A stretch of DNA of 64,000 nt, from positions 248,001 to 312,000 of the forward strand of contig JAXLRI010000006.1 in the NCBI GenBank assembly GCA_046331175.1. The letters run 5' to 3'. Position numbers and translations under genes: made by a program. The stretch's first letter is position 1. The number at the start of each line of letters is the position of its first letter. Positions 1 to 8,275 of the stretch are shown here, in pieces. The notes beneath the pieces are model-generated. The model was given only the letters and a program-made list of their open reading frames with translations. It had not been told where the DNA came from and did no database searches. This DNA comes from JAWKIW01 sp046331175. Its GTDB lineage: Bacteria > Actinomycetota > Acidimicrobiia > Acidimicrobiales > Acidimicrobilacustridaceae.

Positions 1-35
1 GTGACCACGACGGATCGTTGTGCGACGATGCCGAG

Positions 36-521
36 ATGAGCCGCTGGGACGACGTCGTGACCGAAGCACCCGAGCTGGCCGCCTTCGTGCGCCGACGCAT
101 CGAGGACCACGGCCTCGCCCTGCTCGCCACGCTGCGGGCCGACGGCGCCCCGCGCATCAGCGGCGTCGAGCCCCTCTTCCACGACGGCCAGCTCTGGTTC
201 GGGATGATGCCGGGCTCGCGCAAGGGAGCCGACCTGCGCCGCGACCCGCGGTTCGCCCTCCACGGCGCGACCGTCGACAAGGACGTGAAGGAGGGCGACG
301 TGAAGCTCTCCGGTCGGGCCCGGCTCGTGACCGACGAAGGCGCCAAGGCGGGCTTCCTCACCGCCTTCGCCGCCCACACCGGCTACAGCCCGCCACCCGG
401 CGAGTTCGACCTGTTCGTCGCCGAGGTCACCGACCTCACAAGCATCCGTCCCGCGACCGACCACCTCGTGATCGAGACCTGGGTCGAGGGTCGCGGCACC
501 GACCGCATCGAGCGTCGCTGA
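36..521 (+). CDS. Pyridoxamine 5'-phosphate oxidase-like split-barrel protein
   Basis: A 161-aa protein of the PNPOx-like/flavin-reductase split-barrel superfamily. Residues about 15-45 form the typical opening strands (GLALLATLRADGAPRISGV), followed by a short beta-rich body with a GSRKGADLRRDPR segment of the kind that lines the flavin or F420 phosphate site. Members bind FMN, F420 or heme and are often small oxidoreductases; the substrate cannot be read from the sequence. I start at ATG 36. An upstream in-frame TTG at 18 is possible but adds residues without family similarity. A GACGAT element 6 nt before the ATG could be a -10 of a leaderless promoter. It converges on the TMEM175 gene. 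Confidence 0.8.
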   Translation: MSRWDDVVTEAPELAAFVRRRIEDHGLALLATLRADGAPRISGVEPLFHDGQLWFGMMPGSRKGADLRRDPRFALHGATVDKDVKEGDVKLSGRARLVTDEGAKAGFLTAFAAHTGYSPPPGEFDLFVAEVTDLTSIRPATDHLVIETWVEGRGTDRIERR

Positions 522-589
522 GCCGACCGCCTGCCGCGCACCTCGCTCGGCGACGCCACGCCCACCCGGCGACCCGGCGACCCTCCCGA

Positions 590-1960
590 TCAGGCCGAGG
601 CCGCGACCGGGGCCGCGGTGGGCGGGAACCGTCGGTGGGCGGCGATGCGCACGCCGATCGACGGCGCGAACCACAGGATCCACACCGGCCAGGACACGAC
701 CAGGGCCACGGCGGCGGCGGCGAGGAAGCCGGCCGGCACGACGACGCTCGCCCGCCGCCACCAGCCCAGGTCGTCGTCGGACCACGCGGGGTCGACGAGG
801 CGGTGGTGGCTGGTCGCGTGCCAGAGGCAGGCGGCGAGCGTGCCGGCCACGACGGCGTTGATCAACGAGAAGATCACCAGCGGCACGCCGAAGCGCTCGA
901 AGCGCGAGATCAGCTCGGTGCCGAACGGGACGACCGCCACGGACAGCAGGTGCACCAGGTTCAGCACGAGCAGGGTGGTGTCGGCCCGCTGCACGATCCC
1001 GAAGTCGCGGCAGTGGTTGTTCCAGAAGATGCCGATGATCACGAAGCCCACCGCGTAGGCCACGGCCGGGTGGTTGCCGAGACCGAGCACGTAGCTGATC
1101 AGCTGGTCGTTCGTGGTGACGGCCTGGTCCTTCGGCAGCTTCAGGTGCACGACCAGCAACGTGATGGCGAAGGCGTAGACGTTGTCGCTGAAGGAGAGCA
1201 TCCGCTGCAGGTTGGCCAGGTCGCGAGCCGTGGCGTGGCCGGCCGCTCCGACGGAGCGGGCGCGACGAGCCGACGGGAGCGGGTCCTCCTCGTCGGGCTG
1301 GTCCTCCTCGGCCGACTCGGCCAGCTCCTCGTCGGCCGGCATCGGTCCGAGCCGCAGCCGCAGCCCGATCCGGGCGACCGGGAGCAGGCACCAGGACGCC
1401 ACGGTGAGGGGGATCGACACCATCGACGCCAGGGTCGCCAGCCCGAACACGACGGGCATGAGGGCCGCCCGCCACTGGTACAGCTGGAGGGCCCGGGGTG
1501 ACAGGGTCGCAGGCACGAGCTCGCGCCGCACGACGTGGCGCAGCATGAGCCAGTTGAAGACGCCGATGAGGGCGGCGTTGGCCGAGAAGACGAGGTACGC
1601 GGCGGGGAGGCCGTCGTAGTTCGCCAGCAGCTCGGTCGTGAACGGCGCCAGCACGACGAAGAAGAGCATCGCCAGGTTGCGCCACTGGAGCCCCCCGTCG
1701 GCCCGCACCACGATCTGGAAGGTGCGGTGGTGGCTGAGCCAGTAGAAGCCGATCACCACGAAGCCGGCGAGGAAGCTGATGTAGCGGGGCCACTCGTGCG
1801 AGAGGAACTCGAGCAGCAGGGTGTCGGCCGGCTCCTTGGTCGGCACCACGAAGCTCACCACCACGAGGGTGATGGCCACGGCGAAGACGCAGTCGCTGAA
1901 GCCGCGCAGGCGGTCGAGGTCCTCGTTGGACCGCGGCAGCGCGTCAGCCACGCCGCTCAA
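590..1960 (-). CDS. Two-repeat TMEM175-family potassium channel-like membrane protein
   Basis: A 456-aa integral membrane protein of the TMEM175/DUF1211 family. The family signature (arginine a few residues before FSD, then AxxITLxV) occurs twice: FSDCVFAVAITLVVV at 21-35 and FSDNVYAFAITLLVV at 257-271. Each is followed by a matching set of helices (GFVVIGFYW and GFVIIGIFW; PFTTELL and PFGTELI), so this is an internal duplication of a six-helix unit. An acidic linker lies at about 205-245. Known bacterial TMEM175 channels are usually single-repeat tetramers of about 200 aa; the two-repeat layout resembles the animal lysosomal K+ channel, which works as a dimer. Its ATG overlaps the TGA of the upstream regulator gene by 4 nt, so the two are translationally coupled. 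K+ conduction is inferred from the family only. Confidence 0.87.
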   Translation of the reverse strand: MSGVADALPRSNEDLDRLRGFSDCVFAVAITLVVVSFVVPTKEPADTLLLEFLSHEWPRYISFLAGFVVIGFYWLSHHRTFQIVVRADGGLQWRNLAMLFFVVLAPFTTELLANYDGLPAAYLVFSANAALIGVFNWLMLRHVVRRELVPATLSPRALQLYQWRAALMPVVFGLATLASMVSIPLTVASWCLLPVARIGLRLRLGPMPADEELAESAEEDQPDEEDPLPSARRARSVGAAGHATARDLANLQRMLSFSDNVYAFAITLLVVHLKLPKDQAVTTNDQLISYVLGLGNHPAVAYAVGFVIIGIFWNNHCRDFGIVQRADTTLLVLNLVHLLSVAVVPFGTELISRFERFGVPLVIFSLINAVVAGTLAACLWHATSHHRLVDPAWSDDDLGWWRRASVVVPAGFLAAAAVALVVSWPVWILWFAPSIGVRIAAHRRFPPTAAPVAASA

Positions 1961-2265
1961 CGCTTGGTGCGAGCCGGCTTGGAGAGGAGGCGCAGGAGCT
2001 CACCGACGGTGTGGTGCGCCTCGAGCGGGTGGCGCAGGGGGACGTCGGGCCGCAGCTCGTAGCGGTTGCGCCGTCCGACCCGCTCCCGCTGCAGGTAGCC
2101 CTCCTGCTCGAGGTCGGCCACGATGCTCTGGGCCGCCCGCTCGGTGATCCCGACCCGCAGGGCGATGTCCCGGAGGCGGACGTCGGGGTCCTGGTGGATG
2201 CAGAGCAGGACGTGCGTGTGGTTGGTCAGGAACGTCCACCCGACCTGCCCGCTCACCTCGGCCAT
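1957..2265 (-). CDS. Winged helix-turn-helix transcriptional regulator (MarR-like)
   Basis: A 102-aa single-domain winged-helix protein. The recognition region reads LRDIALRVGITERAAQSIV, followed by DLEQEGYL and a basic wing (RERVGRRNRYEL), as in MarR/ArsR-type dimeric regulators. The chosen ATG follows GGGAGGG at good spacing; an upstream GTG at 2355 would add 30 residues that look non-conserved. It lies immediately upstream of the TMEM175 channel gene and overlaps it by 4 nt, so it probably controls its own operon and thereby channel expression. The effector is unknown, and no cysteine or histidine cluster suggests a metal sensor. Confidence 0.82.
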   Translation of the reverse strand: MAEVSGQVGWTFLTNHTHVLLCIHQDPDVRLRDIALRVGITERAAQSIVADLEQEGYLQRERVGRRNRYELRPDVPLRHPLEAHHTVGELLRLLSKPARTKR

Positions 2266-2383
2266 GACGGCCCTCCCGGCGCGGCGGCCGACCGGAGGAC
2301 CCGGTTGGCGCAGGCCTCGAGGAGCGAAGCGCGGATCATGCAAGGAGTCTCGCACGTCGCCGGCGGCGCGCCCGGTGACCCGG

Positions 2384-2836
2384 TCAGCGGAGCACGGTCC
2401 ACCAGACCGACGCCGCGGTGGCGGCGAGGAAGATCAGCACCATGGTGACGATGGCCGACCTCGGCAGCTTGCCGTCGGCGTCCTGGGGCAGCCGCCGCTT
2501 CACCGAGTCGAGCATCCGGGCGGCGAAGGGGACCTCGCTCGACAGGATCAGCAGGCCGGCGAAGATGACCAGCCACCCCGGGCCCGGCAGCACCAGCAGC
2601 AGACCACCGATGAGCACGACGAACGTGCCGGCCACCACGATGCCGATGCGCACCAGGATGTGGCGCTTGGCCTCCTCCACCGACGACTCGACCTCGCCCG
2701 ACGCCAGCTCGGCCTCGATGGCGGCCCGCTCCAGGTCGCCGAGCCCGGTCAGGTCGTGCGGGGCCCGGGTCGCCCCGTGGGCGCCAGACGGGTCGAGGGG
2801 CGCCGGATCGGGCTGGTCGGGCCGGGGCTCGGACAT
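2384..2836 (-). CDS. PGPGW-family small transmembrane protein
   Basis: A 150-aa membrane protein of the PGPGW (TIGR02611-type) family. After an acidic, proline-rich N-terminus of about 45 residues and a charged helix come two hydrophobic segments, the first containing LLLVLPGPGWLVIFAG, then a short loop and a third hydrophobic segment at the C-terminus. The function of the family is not known. The ATG at 2836 is preceded by GGAGG at the right distance; longer frames upstream are arginine-rich and look non-coding. It lies downstream of the P-type ATPase and the 46-residue protein on the same strand (97-nt gap), so co-transcription is plausible. Confidence 0.8.
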   Translation of the reverse strand: MSEPRPDQPDPAPLDPSGAHGATRAPHDLTGLGDLERAAIEAELASGEVESSVEEAKRHILVRIGIVVAGTFVVLIGGLLLVLPGPGWLVIFAGLLILSSEVPFAARMLDSVKRRLPQDADGKLPRSAIVTMVLIFLAATAASVWWTVLR

Positions 2837-2937
2837 GGGGGCCTCCGGTGGGAGCGTCGGGGACGTTCGGTCGGCCACGGTGGGCTCCTCCAGGGTGCCA
2901 GCGCCGGCGGGGGGATCGGTCGCCACCCGGCCGGGGC

Positions 2938-3078
2938 TCATCGACGGCGCCGACCGGACGGGGCACGGACGGGGACCGGCACCCGCCGCGCCCTCCGGCT
3001 GACGAGGTCGGCCAGGGCGAGGCCGGCGGCCCCGAGGGCGGCGCCCAGGCCGACGAGGACGGAGGCGGTGGGGTTCAT
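2938..3078 (-). CDS. 46-residue single-span membrane protein coupled to the cation ATPase
   Basis: A very small protein with one glycine/alanine-rich hydrophobic span (about residues 6-24, VLVGLGAALGAAGLALADL) and a strongly basic cytoplasmic-type tail rich in arginine. Its ATG overlaps the TGA of the upstream P-type ATPase gene (ATGA), and AGGAG lies 8 nt before the start, inside the ATPase 3' end, so the two are probably made together. No family is recognised. Small single-span partners of P-type ATPases exist in other organisms (KdpF, phospholamban-like peptides), so a modulating role is possible, but this is inference from size and coupling only. Confidence 0.6.
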   Translation of the reverse strand: MNPTASVLVGLGAALGAAGLALADLVSRRARRVPVPVRAPSGRRRR

Positions 3079-6017
3079 CGGGGATCTCCTGACGGGTGGG
3101 TCGCACCGACCGGCGCAGCTGGGATGGGTGGGGACGCCACGCCGGCCGGTGCGATCGAGCCGGGGGAGGGTGCGCCCTCCCCCGAGCCGGCGCCGCTGGG
3201 AGCGGCGGCGCCAGGCGAGACATCGGCACCGGAGGGAGCGGCCGGTGCCGACGGGTCGACGCCGGCGGGATCCGACGTCGTCGACGCCCGGCGGAGCAGC
3301 CGGACGGCGAGCTTGCGGAGCTCCTCGGCCCACAGGACCGTGGAGGCGACGACCGCGCAGATCAGCCACTGGCCGACGGTCAGCGCGGTCGTGTCGAACA
3401 CGCCCTGCAGGAAGGGCACCGAGACGGCCGCCACCTGCAGGCCGACGACCCCGGCGATGGCCAGCCAGAGCTTGCCGTTGCGGAAGGCGTCCTTGGACAG
3501 GGCGCTGACGTGCTCGGCCCGGGCGTTGAAGACGTTGACCATCTGGTAGAGGACGAAGGTGGTGAAGGCCATGGTCAGCGCGACCTCGCTGCCGTAGCGG
3601 CCGGTCGCCCACTGCAGGACGCCGAGGGTGCCCACCATCATCACCAGGCCGAAGAAGGCCAGCCGGGCGATGCGCGTGGCGCTCAGGATGGCGGCCCCCG
3701 GAGCCCGCGGCCGACGGCCCATGACCCCGCGGGCGGGAGGATCGACCCCCAGGGTCATGGCCGGCGGGCCGTCGGCGATGATGTTCACGAACAGGACCTG
3801 CACCGGCGTGAAGGGCACGGGGAGCCCCACCAGCCCGGCTCCGAGGATGGTGGCGATGGCGCCCAGGTTCGTCGAGAGCTGGAAGCGGACGAAGGTGACG
3901 ATGTTGTCGTAGATGGTGCGGCCCCGTTCGACGGCGCCGACGATCGTGGCGAAGTTGTCGTCGGTCAGCACCATGTCGGCGGCTTCCTTGGTCACCTCCG
4001 TGCCGGTGATGCCCATCGCCACGCCGATGTCGGCGTTGCGCAGCGCGGCGGCGTCGTTCACCCCGTCGCCGGTCATGGCCACGACCTCGCCGTTGGCCTG
4101 CAGCGCCCGGACCACGCGCACCTTGTGCTCGGGCGAGACGCGGGCGCACACCCCGATGCCGGCGATCTCCCGGGCCAGCTCGTCGTCGTCCATGGCGTCG
4201 AGGTCGGCGCCGGTGACGGCCCGGCCCTCGATGCCGAGCGACGCGGCGATGGCGGCGGCCGTGACGGCGTGGTCGCCGGTGATCATCTTCACGGTGATGC
4301 CGGCGGTGCGGCACAGGGCGATGGCGTCGCGGGCCTCGGGCCGAGGCGGATCGACGATCCCGACCAGGGCCTCGAGGGTGAGCTCGCCGATCCAGCGATC
4401 GGGCTCGGCGACCGTGCCGTCGGCGTCGAGCACCTCGGCGGCCGGCAGCCGGCGGGTGGCCACGGCCAGGACGCGCAGGCCCTGCCGGGCCAGGTCGTCG
4501 TTGGCGGCGGCCCACCGGGCGCGGGCCGGGTCGTCGAGGGGCTGCGGCCGGCCCTCGCGGTCGGCCTCGCCGGCCGCCGCCGCGAGGAGGACGTCGGGCG
4601 CCCCCTTCACCGCCACGAGGACCTCGTCGCCGACCCGGTGGAAGGTGGCCATGACCTTGGTGGTCGAGTCGAACGGGACCTCGCCCACCCGGGGGTGCTC
4701 GGCCCGGTAGGCGTCGGGGTCGAAGCCGCCCTTGGCGGCGAGCACCAGGAAGGCGCCCTCGGTGGGGTCTCCCAGCAGACCCGGCTGGCCGTCGTCGCCC
4801 GGGCGCAGGGCGGCGTCGTTGCAGAGCAGGCCGGCCACCAGCGCGCCGTCCATCTCGGGCATCGGGACGCCGCCCTCGGTGTGCAGGTCGCCGATCGGCC
4901 GGTAGCCCTCGCCGTCGACGTGGACGACCACCCCGGCGCGCACGACCGTGCGGGCGGTCATCTGGTTGAGCGTGAGCGTGCCGGTCTTGTCCGAGCAGAT
5001 GACCGAGGTGGAGCCCAGCGTCTCGACCGAGGCCAGCCGCTTCACGATGGCGTTGCGGATGGCCATCTGGCGCACGCCGAGGGCGAGGGTGACCGTGACG
5101 ACCGCCGGCAGCCCCTCGGGGATGGCGGCCACCGCCAGGGCCACGGCGCCGAGCATGGCGTCGGCGAAGTCGCTGCCCTGGAGCAGCTGGATGACGAACA
5201 CGGCCGAGACGGCGGCGACAGCCACCATGGCCAGCCGCTTGCCGAGCGTGTCGAGCTGCACCTGGAGCGGCGTGGGCCCGGGGTCGGCCTCGTGCATCAT
5301 CTCGGCGACCCGCCCCATCTGGGTGGCCATGCCGATCTCGGTGACGACCAGCTCGACGCGGCCCCGGACCACGGTGGTGTTGAGGAAGGCCATCGAGTGC
5401 TGGTCGGCGAGCGCCGCCGCGCCGTCGGCCACCGGGTCGGCGGACTTGGCCACGGGCAGCGACTCGCCGGTGAAGGCGGCCTCGTCGACCTCGGCGTTGG
5501 CGGCGAGCAGGATGCGGCCATCCGCAGGGACCCGGTCGCCCGCCTCGAGCAGGACGACGTCACCGGGCACCAGCTCGTCGGCGGGCACCTGGGTGACCGC
5601 GTCGTCGCGGCGAACGCGCACGGTGGCGACGAGCATCTGCTGGAGCGCGTCGAGGGCGGACTCGGCCTTGGCCTCCTGGAGGTAGCCGAGCACGGCGTTG
5701 ATCAGCAGGACGACGCCGATGATGATCGGGTCCTTGACGTCTCCGAAGGCCAGGGCCACGACGGCGGCGCCGGCCAGGATGAGCACGAGGGTCGAGCGGA
5801 ACTGGTCGAGGAACCGCAGCCACCGGGGTCGCCGGGGCGGTTCGGCCAGGCGGTTGGGCCCGTGGCGCTCGGCGCGCTCGCGCACCTCGGCCGACGACAG
5901 GCCGGTCGACGGGTCGACCTCGAGCGCCGCCGCCACGTCGACCGCATCGGTGGCGGCCCAGGCGGATCCCGAGCTGCGAGTGGACTCAGGGGGTGCGGAT
6001 GAGGGGGAAGGGGGCAC
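3075..6017 (-). CDS. P2-type cation-transporting ATPase, probably Mn2+/Ca2+ export
   Basis: A 980-aa P-type ATPase with all family marks: actuator loop TGES at 183-186, PEGL in TM4 (300-303), phosphorylation site CSDKTGTLT with Asp343, the nucleotide-binding domain, MITGDH, and TGDGVND in the hinge region. TM6 reads NIIADGPPAMTLGVDP, closer to the yeast PMR1/SPCA Ca/Mn pumps (DGPPA) than to SERCA. The last ~75 residues are a Pro/Ala/Gly/Ser-rich tail not found in most homologues. The GTG start follows GGAG. A yybP-ykoY Mn2+ riboswitch and a good promoter lie directly upstream, which points to Mn2+ detoxification. It overlaps the 46-residue membrane protein gene by 4 nt. The ion is inferred from TM6 and the riboswitch. 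Confidence 0.93.
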   Translation of the reverse strand: MPPSPSSAPPESTRSSGSAWAATDAVDVAAALEVDPSTGLSSAEVRERAERHGPNRLAEPPRRPRWLRFLDQFRSTLVLILAGAAVVALAFGDVKDPIIIGVVLLINAVLGYLQEAKAESALDALQQMLVATVRVRRDDAVTQVPADELVPGDVVLLEAGDRVPADGRILLAANAEVDEAAFTGESLPVAKSADPVADGAAALADQHSMAFLNTTVVRGRVELVVTEIGMATQMGRVAEMMHEADPGPTPLQVQLDTLGKRLAMVAVAAVSAVFVIQLLQGSDFADAMLGAVALAVAAIPEGLPAVVTVTLALGVRQMAIRNAIVKRLASVETLGSTSVICSDKTGTLTLNQMTARTVVRAGVVVHVDGEGYRPIGDLHTEGGVPMPEMDGALVAGLLCNDAALRPGDDGQPGLLGDPTEGAFLVLAAKGGFDPDAYRAEHPRVGEVPFDSTTKVMATFHRVGDEVLVAVKGAPDVLLAAAAGEADREGRPQPLDDPARARWAAANDDLARQGLRVLAVATRRLPAAEVLDADGTVAEPDRWIGELTLEALVGIVDPPRPEARDAIALCRTAGITVKMITGDHAVTAAAIAASLGIEGRAVTGADLDAMDDDELAREIAGIGVCARVSPEHKVRVVRALQANGEVVAMTGDGVNDAAALRNADIGVAMGITGTEVTKEAADMVLTDDNFATIVGAVERGRTIYDNIVTFVRFQLSTNLGAIATILGAGLVGLPVPFTPVQVLFVNIIADGPPAMTLGVDPPARGVMGRRPRAPGAAILSATRIARLAFFGLVMMVGTLGVLQWATGRYGSEVALTMAFTTFVLYQMVNVFNARAEHVSALSKDAFRNGKLWLAIAGVVGLQVAAVSVPFLQGVFDTTALTVGQWLICAVVASTVLWAEELRKLAVRLLRRASTTSDPAGVDPSAPAAPSGADVSPGAAAPSGAGSGEGAPSPGSIAPAGVASPPIPAAPVGATHPSGDPR

Positions 6018-6073
6018 GTCGGGCTCCGGTCGGGGTCACGGGTGTGACGACGGCGGGCGCGGGCCCGACGTCA

Positions 6074-6170
6074 CCGGAGGTCTCCCCCACTCCCGTGGGA
6101 GCCAGGTGGCCCGGGGGCCGAAGCCGCCGTGCTGACGAACCACCTGCTTGCGGGGTACTCCCCTCTCGGG
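6074..6170 (-). promoter_or_regulatory. yybP-ykoY (manganese) riboswitch in the ATPase leader
   Basis: Read on the minus strand, the leader contains GGGGAGTA (revcomp of 6156-6163) and, about 75 nt later, GGGGAGACC (6079-6087), the two conserved signatures of the yybP-ykoY Mn2+ riboswitch. The sequences flanking them pair as the closing stem (CCGAGAGG, 6162-6169, with CCTCCGG, 6074-6080, one bulged A). An internal helix pairs CAGGTGG with CCACCTG, and a CTCC/GGAG hairpin lies near the 3' side. The element sits 57 nt before the ATPase start and begins right after the predicted transcription start. Known members control Mn2+ exporters, including P-type ATPases. No computed covariance score is available. 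Confidence 0.82.
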
Positions 6171-6175
6171 GGTCG

Positions 6176-6204
6176 AGGATACCAGGTGGGGCATGCCGGG
6201 GCAA
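6176..6204 (-). promoter_or_regulatory. Sigma70-type promoter of the riboswitch-ATPase operon
   Basis: On the minus strand a -35 TTGCCC (6199-6204) and a -10 TATCCT (6176-6181) are separated by exactly 17 nt. Transcription would begin at about 6169, at the first base pairs of the riboswitch closing stem, which supports both calls. Confidence 0.65.
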
Positions 6205-6448
6205 CGCCAGCGTTTCCGGAAATGCCCTTCGTCTGTCCAGGGCCGTCGCGGCCCCGCCCGAGTCCGGCGACCCGTCCCCACCTCCGGCTCGGCCGGGTCG
6301 GTCCCGACCTGCGGACCGGTGCCGATCCGTCGGTCCGGCAAGTTCTGGTTCAGACTTCTGCCAGAAGCATGCCGGTCCCGCGTTCCCCGCCGCGCCGTGG
6401 TCAGGTGCCGCTGGCTCGCGGCCGTCGCGGCGCGCGAACCTGCGGGGC

Positions 6449-6799
6449 ATGGCCTTCTCCAAGCTCCGCAAGAAGCTGAACGCCACGGTCGAGCAGCTCG
6501 ACCAGCAGCGGCTCCAGGAGCGCTACCAGGGCCTCGACGTGACCCCCATCGCCGAGGCCAACCCCCGCATCCCGGTCCGCATCGGCGGCGAGGTGCAGGG
6601 CCTGCAGGTCGTGCCCCGCGCCGGCTCCCCGTCGCTCGAGGTCACGGTGGTGGACGGCTCGGGCCGAGCCGTGGCGGTGTTCACCGGCACCAAGCGCATC
6701 GGCGGGCTCGACCCGGGCCGCAGCATCCTGCTCGAGGGCGTGGGCCGGCTCGAGCGCAACCGCCTGCTGCTGCTCAACCCGGGCTACACGCTCCTGTAG
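6449..6799 (+). CDS. OB-fold nucleic acid-binding-like protein of the TrkA neighbourhood
   Basis: A 116-aa protein: a charged N-terminal helix (KLRKKLNATVEQLDQQR), then an OB-like beta barrel (VRIGGEVQGLQVVPR, LEVTVVDGSGRAVAVFTG, ILLEGVGRLERNRLLLLNPGY). It resembles the small OB-fold proteins that in Mycobacterium sit beside ceoB/ceoC (Rv2694c next to Rv2691-Rv2692), and here too it faces the two TrkA genes. I chose ATG 6449 because the similarity starts there; longer upstream frames lie in the promoter/riboswitch spacer. Function unknown; nucleic acid binding is inferred from the fold alone. Confidence 0.78.
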   Translation: MAFSKLRKKLNATVEQLDQQRLQERYQGLDVTPIAEANPRIPVRIGGEVQGLQVVPRAGSPSLEVTVVDGSGRAVAVFTGTKRIGGLDPGRSILLEGVGRLERNRLLLLNPGYTLL

Positions 6800-6871
6800 C
6801 GCGGCCTGGACCGCGGGCGCGAGGCGCCGCGGCCGGTGACCTCGTGCCCGGCGCCGCGGGCGGCGGCGCCG

Positions 6872-7540
6872 TCAGCCGATCAGCAGGCGGCGGACCTCGT
6901 CCTCGGACTCGCCCGTCACGAGGACGAGCACCTCGTCACCGGCGCGCACGACGGTGTCGCCGCGGGGCACCACGACGTGGTCCTGGCGGACCAGGGCCAC
7001 CACCGTGGAGTCGCGCGGGAAGCCCAGCTGCTGGACCTCCTGGCCGTCGGCCGGCGAGTCGTCGGCGAGGGTGACCTCGACGAGGCGGGCCCGGCCGCCC
7101 TCGAACGACAGCAGCCGCACGAGGCTGCCGACCGACACCGCCTCCTCGACCAGCGCGGTGAGGAGGTGGGGGGTGGACACCGACACGTCGACGCCCCAGC
7201 TCTCGTTGAAGAGCCACTCGTTGCTGGGGTTGTTGATGCGGGCCACCACGCGGGGCACGCCGAACTCCTGCTTGGCCAGCAGGGAGATGACGAGGTTGTC
7301 CTCGTCGTCACCGGTGACGGCCACCATGACGTCGGCCTTCTCGGGCTCGGCCCGCACCAGCTCGGAGACCTCGCAGCCATCGGCCTGCAGCCAGATGACG
7401 CCTTCGGGCTCGCCCTTGGTCTGCATGTCGGCGACCCGGGCCCCGTCGACCTCGACGATGAGGACCTCGTGGTCGCCCTTGCGCAGCTCGGACGCGATGT
7501 AGGTGCCGACGTTGCCGCCGCCGGCGATCACGACTCGCAT
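6872..7540 (-). CDS. trkA: TrkA-family potassium uptake regulatory protein (second copy)
   Basis: A 222-aa cytoplasmic regulator with an N-terminal Rossmann TrkA-N/RCK domain (RVVIAGGGNVGTYIA, dinucleotide-binding glycines at 7-12) and a C-terminal TrkA-C domain from about 140. Such proteins gate Trk/Ktr-type K+ transporters in response to NAD(H), ATP or c-di-AMP. Its ATG overlaps the stop codon of the preceding trkA-like gene (TGATG), so the pair is translated from one mRNA, like ceoB-ceoC of Mycobacterium. No TrkH/KtrB pore gene lies next to them; the KimA-like transporter upstream is the likely K+ partner locus. Confidence 0.9.
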   Translation of the reverse strand: MRVVIAGGGNVGTYIASELRKGDHEVLIVEVDGARVADMQTKGEPEGVIWLQADGCEVSELVRAEPEKADVMVAVTGDDEDNLVISLLAKQEFGVPRVVARINNPSNEWLFNESWGVDVSVSTPHLLTALVEEAVSVGSLVRLLSFEGGRARLVEVTLADDSPADGQEVQQLGFPRDSTVVALVRQDHVVVPRGDTVVRAGDEVLVLVTGESEDEVRRLLIG

Positions 7541-8208
7541 CAGTGGCCTCCCTTGCCCGGGCCGCTCTGCAGCACCTTGTCGTAGTCGTCGATGCGGTCG
7601 CCGGCGACCGAGGCCCAGACCACGTCGCCCTCCTGGAGGACGACCGAGTCGGTGGGCACCGTGGCCTCGCCGAGCCGGGTCAGCCCCATCACCCGGGCGA
7701 CGCCGGGCACCTCGATCTCGCCGAGCGGACGGCCGGCCCACGCCGACGGGATGGGCCGCTCGACGACGCACACGCGGGCGCTCGGGTCGATCCACTCGAC
7801 GCCCGGGGCGTCGGGGAGGATGCGGCGCAGCACCCGCTCGGTGGCCCACTGCACGGTGGCCACGGTCGGGATGCCGAGGCGCTCGTAGATGGCGGCCCGG
7901 CGGGAGTCGTAGATGCGGGCGACCACCCGTTCGACCTGGAAGGCCTCACGTGCGACCCGCGCCACCACGATGTTGGAGTTGTCGCCGTTGGTGACGGCGG
8001 CGACGGCGGCGGCCTGCTCGATGCCGGCCTCCAGGAGCCGGCTGCGGTCGAAGCCGATGCCGACGATGCGCCGGCCCTGGAACCCGGTGGGCAGCCGGGC
8101 GAAGGCCTGGGGACGCTTGTCGATGACGGCCACCGAGTGGCCCTCGCTCTCGAGGGTCGAGGCCAGGCCGGAACCGACCCGACCACACCCGACGACGACG
8201 ACGTGCAC
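7540..8208 (-). CDS. trkA: TrkA-family potassium uptake regulatory protein (first copy)
   Basis: A 222-aa TrkA-N plus TrkA-C protein: HVVVVGCGRVGSGLA at the N-terminus carries the GxGxxG dinucleotide motif, followed by VAVIDKRPQAF and the VTNGDNSNIVVARVA segment typical of RCK domains; TrkA-C spans about 135-215. The GTG start at 8208 is preceded by GGAGGAG at 6-nt spacing; an upstream start would add residues without similarity. It is the promoter-proximal gene of the two-gene operon and diverges from the KimA-like transporter. The paralogues differ enough to form a heteromeric ring. Confidence 0.9.
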   Translation of the reverse strand: MHVVVVGCGRVGSGLASTLESEGHSVAVIDKRPQAFARLPTGFQGRRIVGIGFDRSRLLEAGIEQAAAVAAVTNGDNSNIVVARVAREAFQVERVVARIYDSRRAAIYERLGIPTVATVQWATERVLRRILPDAPGVEWIDPSARVCVVERPIPSAWAGRPLGEIEVPGVARVMGLTRLGEATVPTDSVVLQEGDVVWASVAGDRIDDYDKVLQSGPGKGGH

Positions 8209-8245
8209 GGCACACTCCTCCCACGGCCCGGCGGGCCGGGCCGCC

Positions 8246-8275
8246 ACTCTACGGTCGCACGCGGACCGGCCTCAA
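8246..8275 (-). promoter_or_regulatory. Promoter of the trkA-trkA operon
   Basis: On the minus strand TTGAGG (8270-8275) and TAGAGT (8246-8251) are separated by 18 nt. The predicted start near 8239 leaves a leader of about 30 nt carrying the GGAGGAG ribosome binding site. Confidence 0.5.

Noticed and set aside
3096..6002. A 968-codon open frame antisense to the P-type ATPase, and similar long frames opposite other genes (for example 11405-13900 and 8865-10388)
   Set aside because: High GC content keeps opposite-strand frames open. They are His/Gly/Arg/Val-rich with no domains, while the sense frames carry full family motifs.
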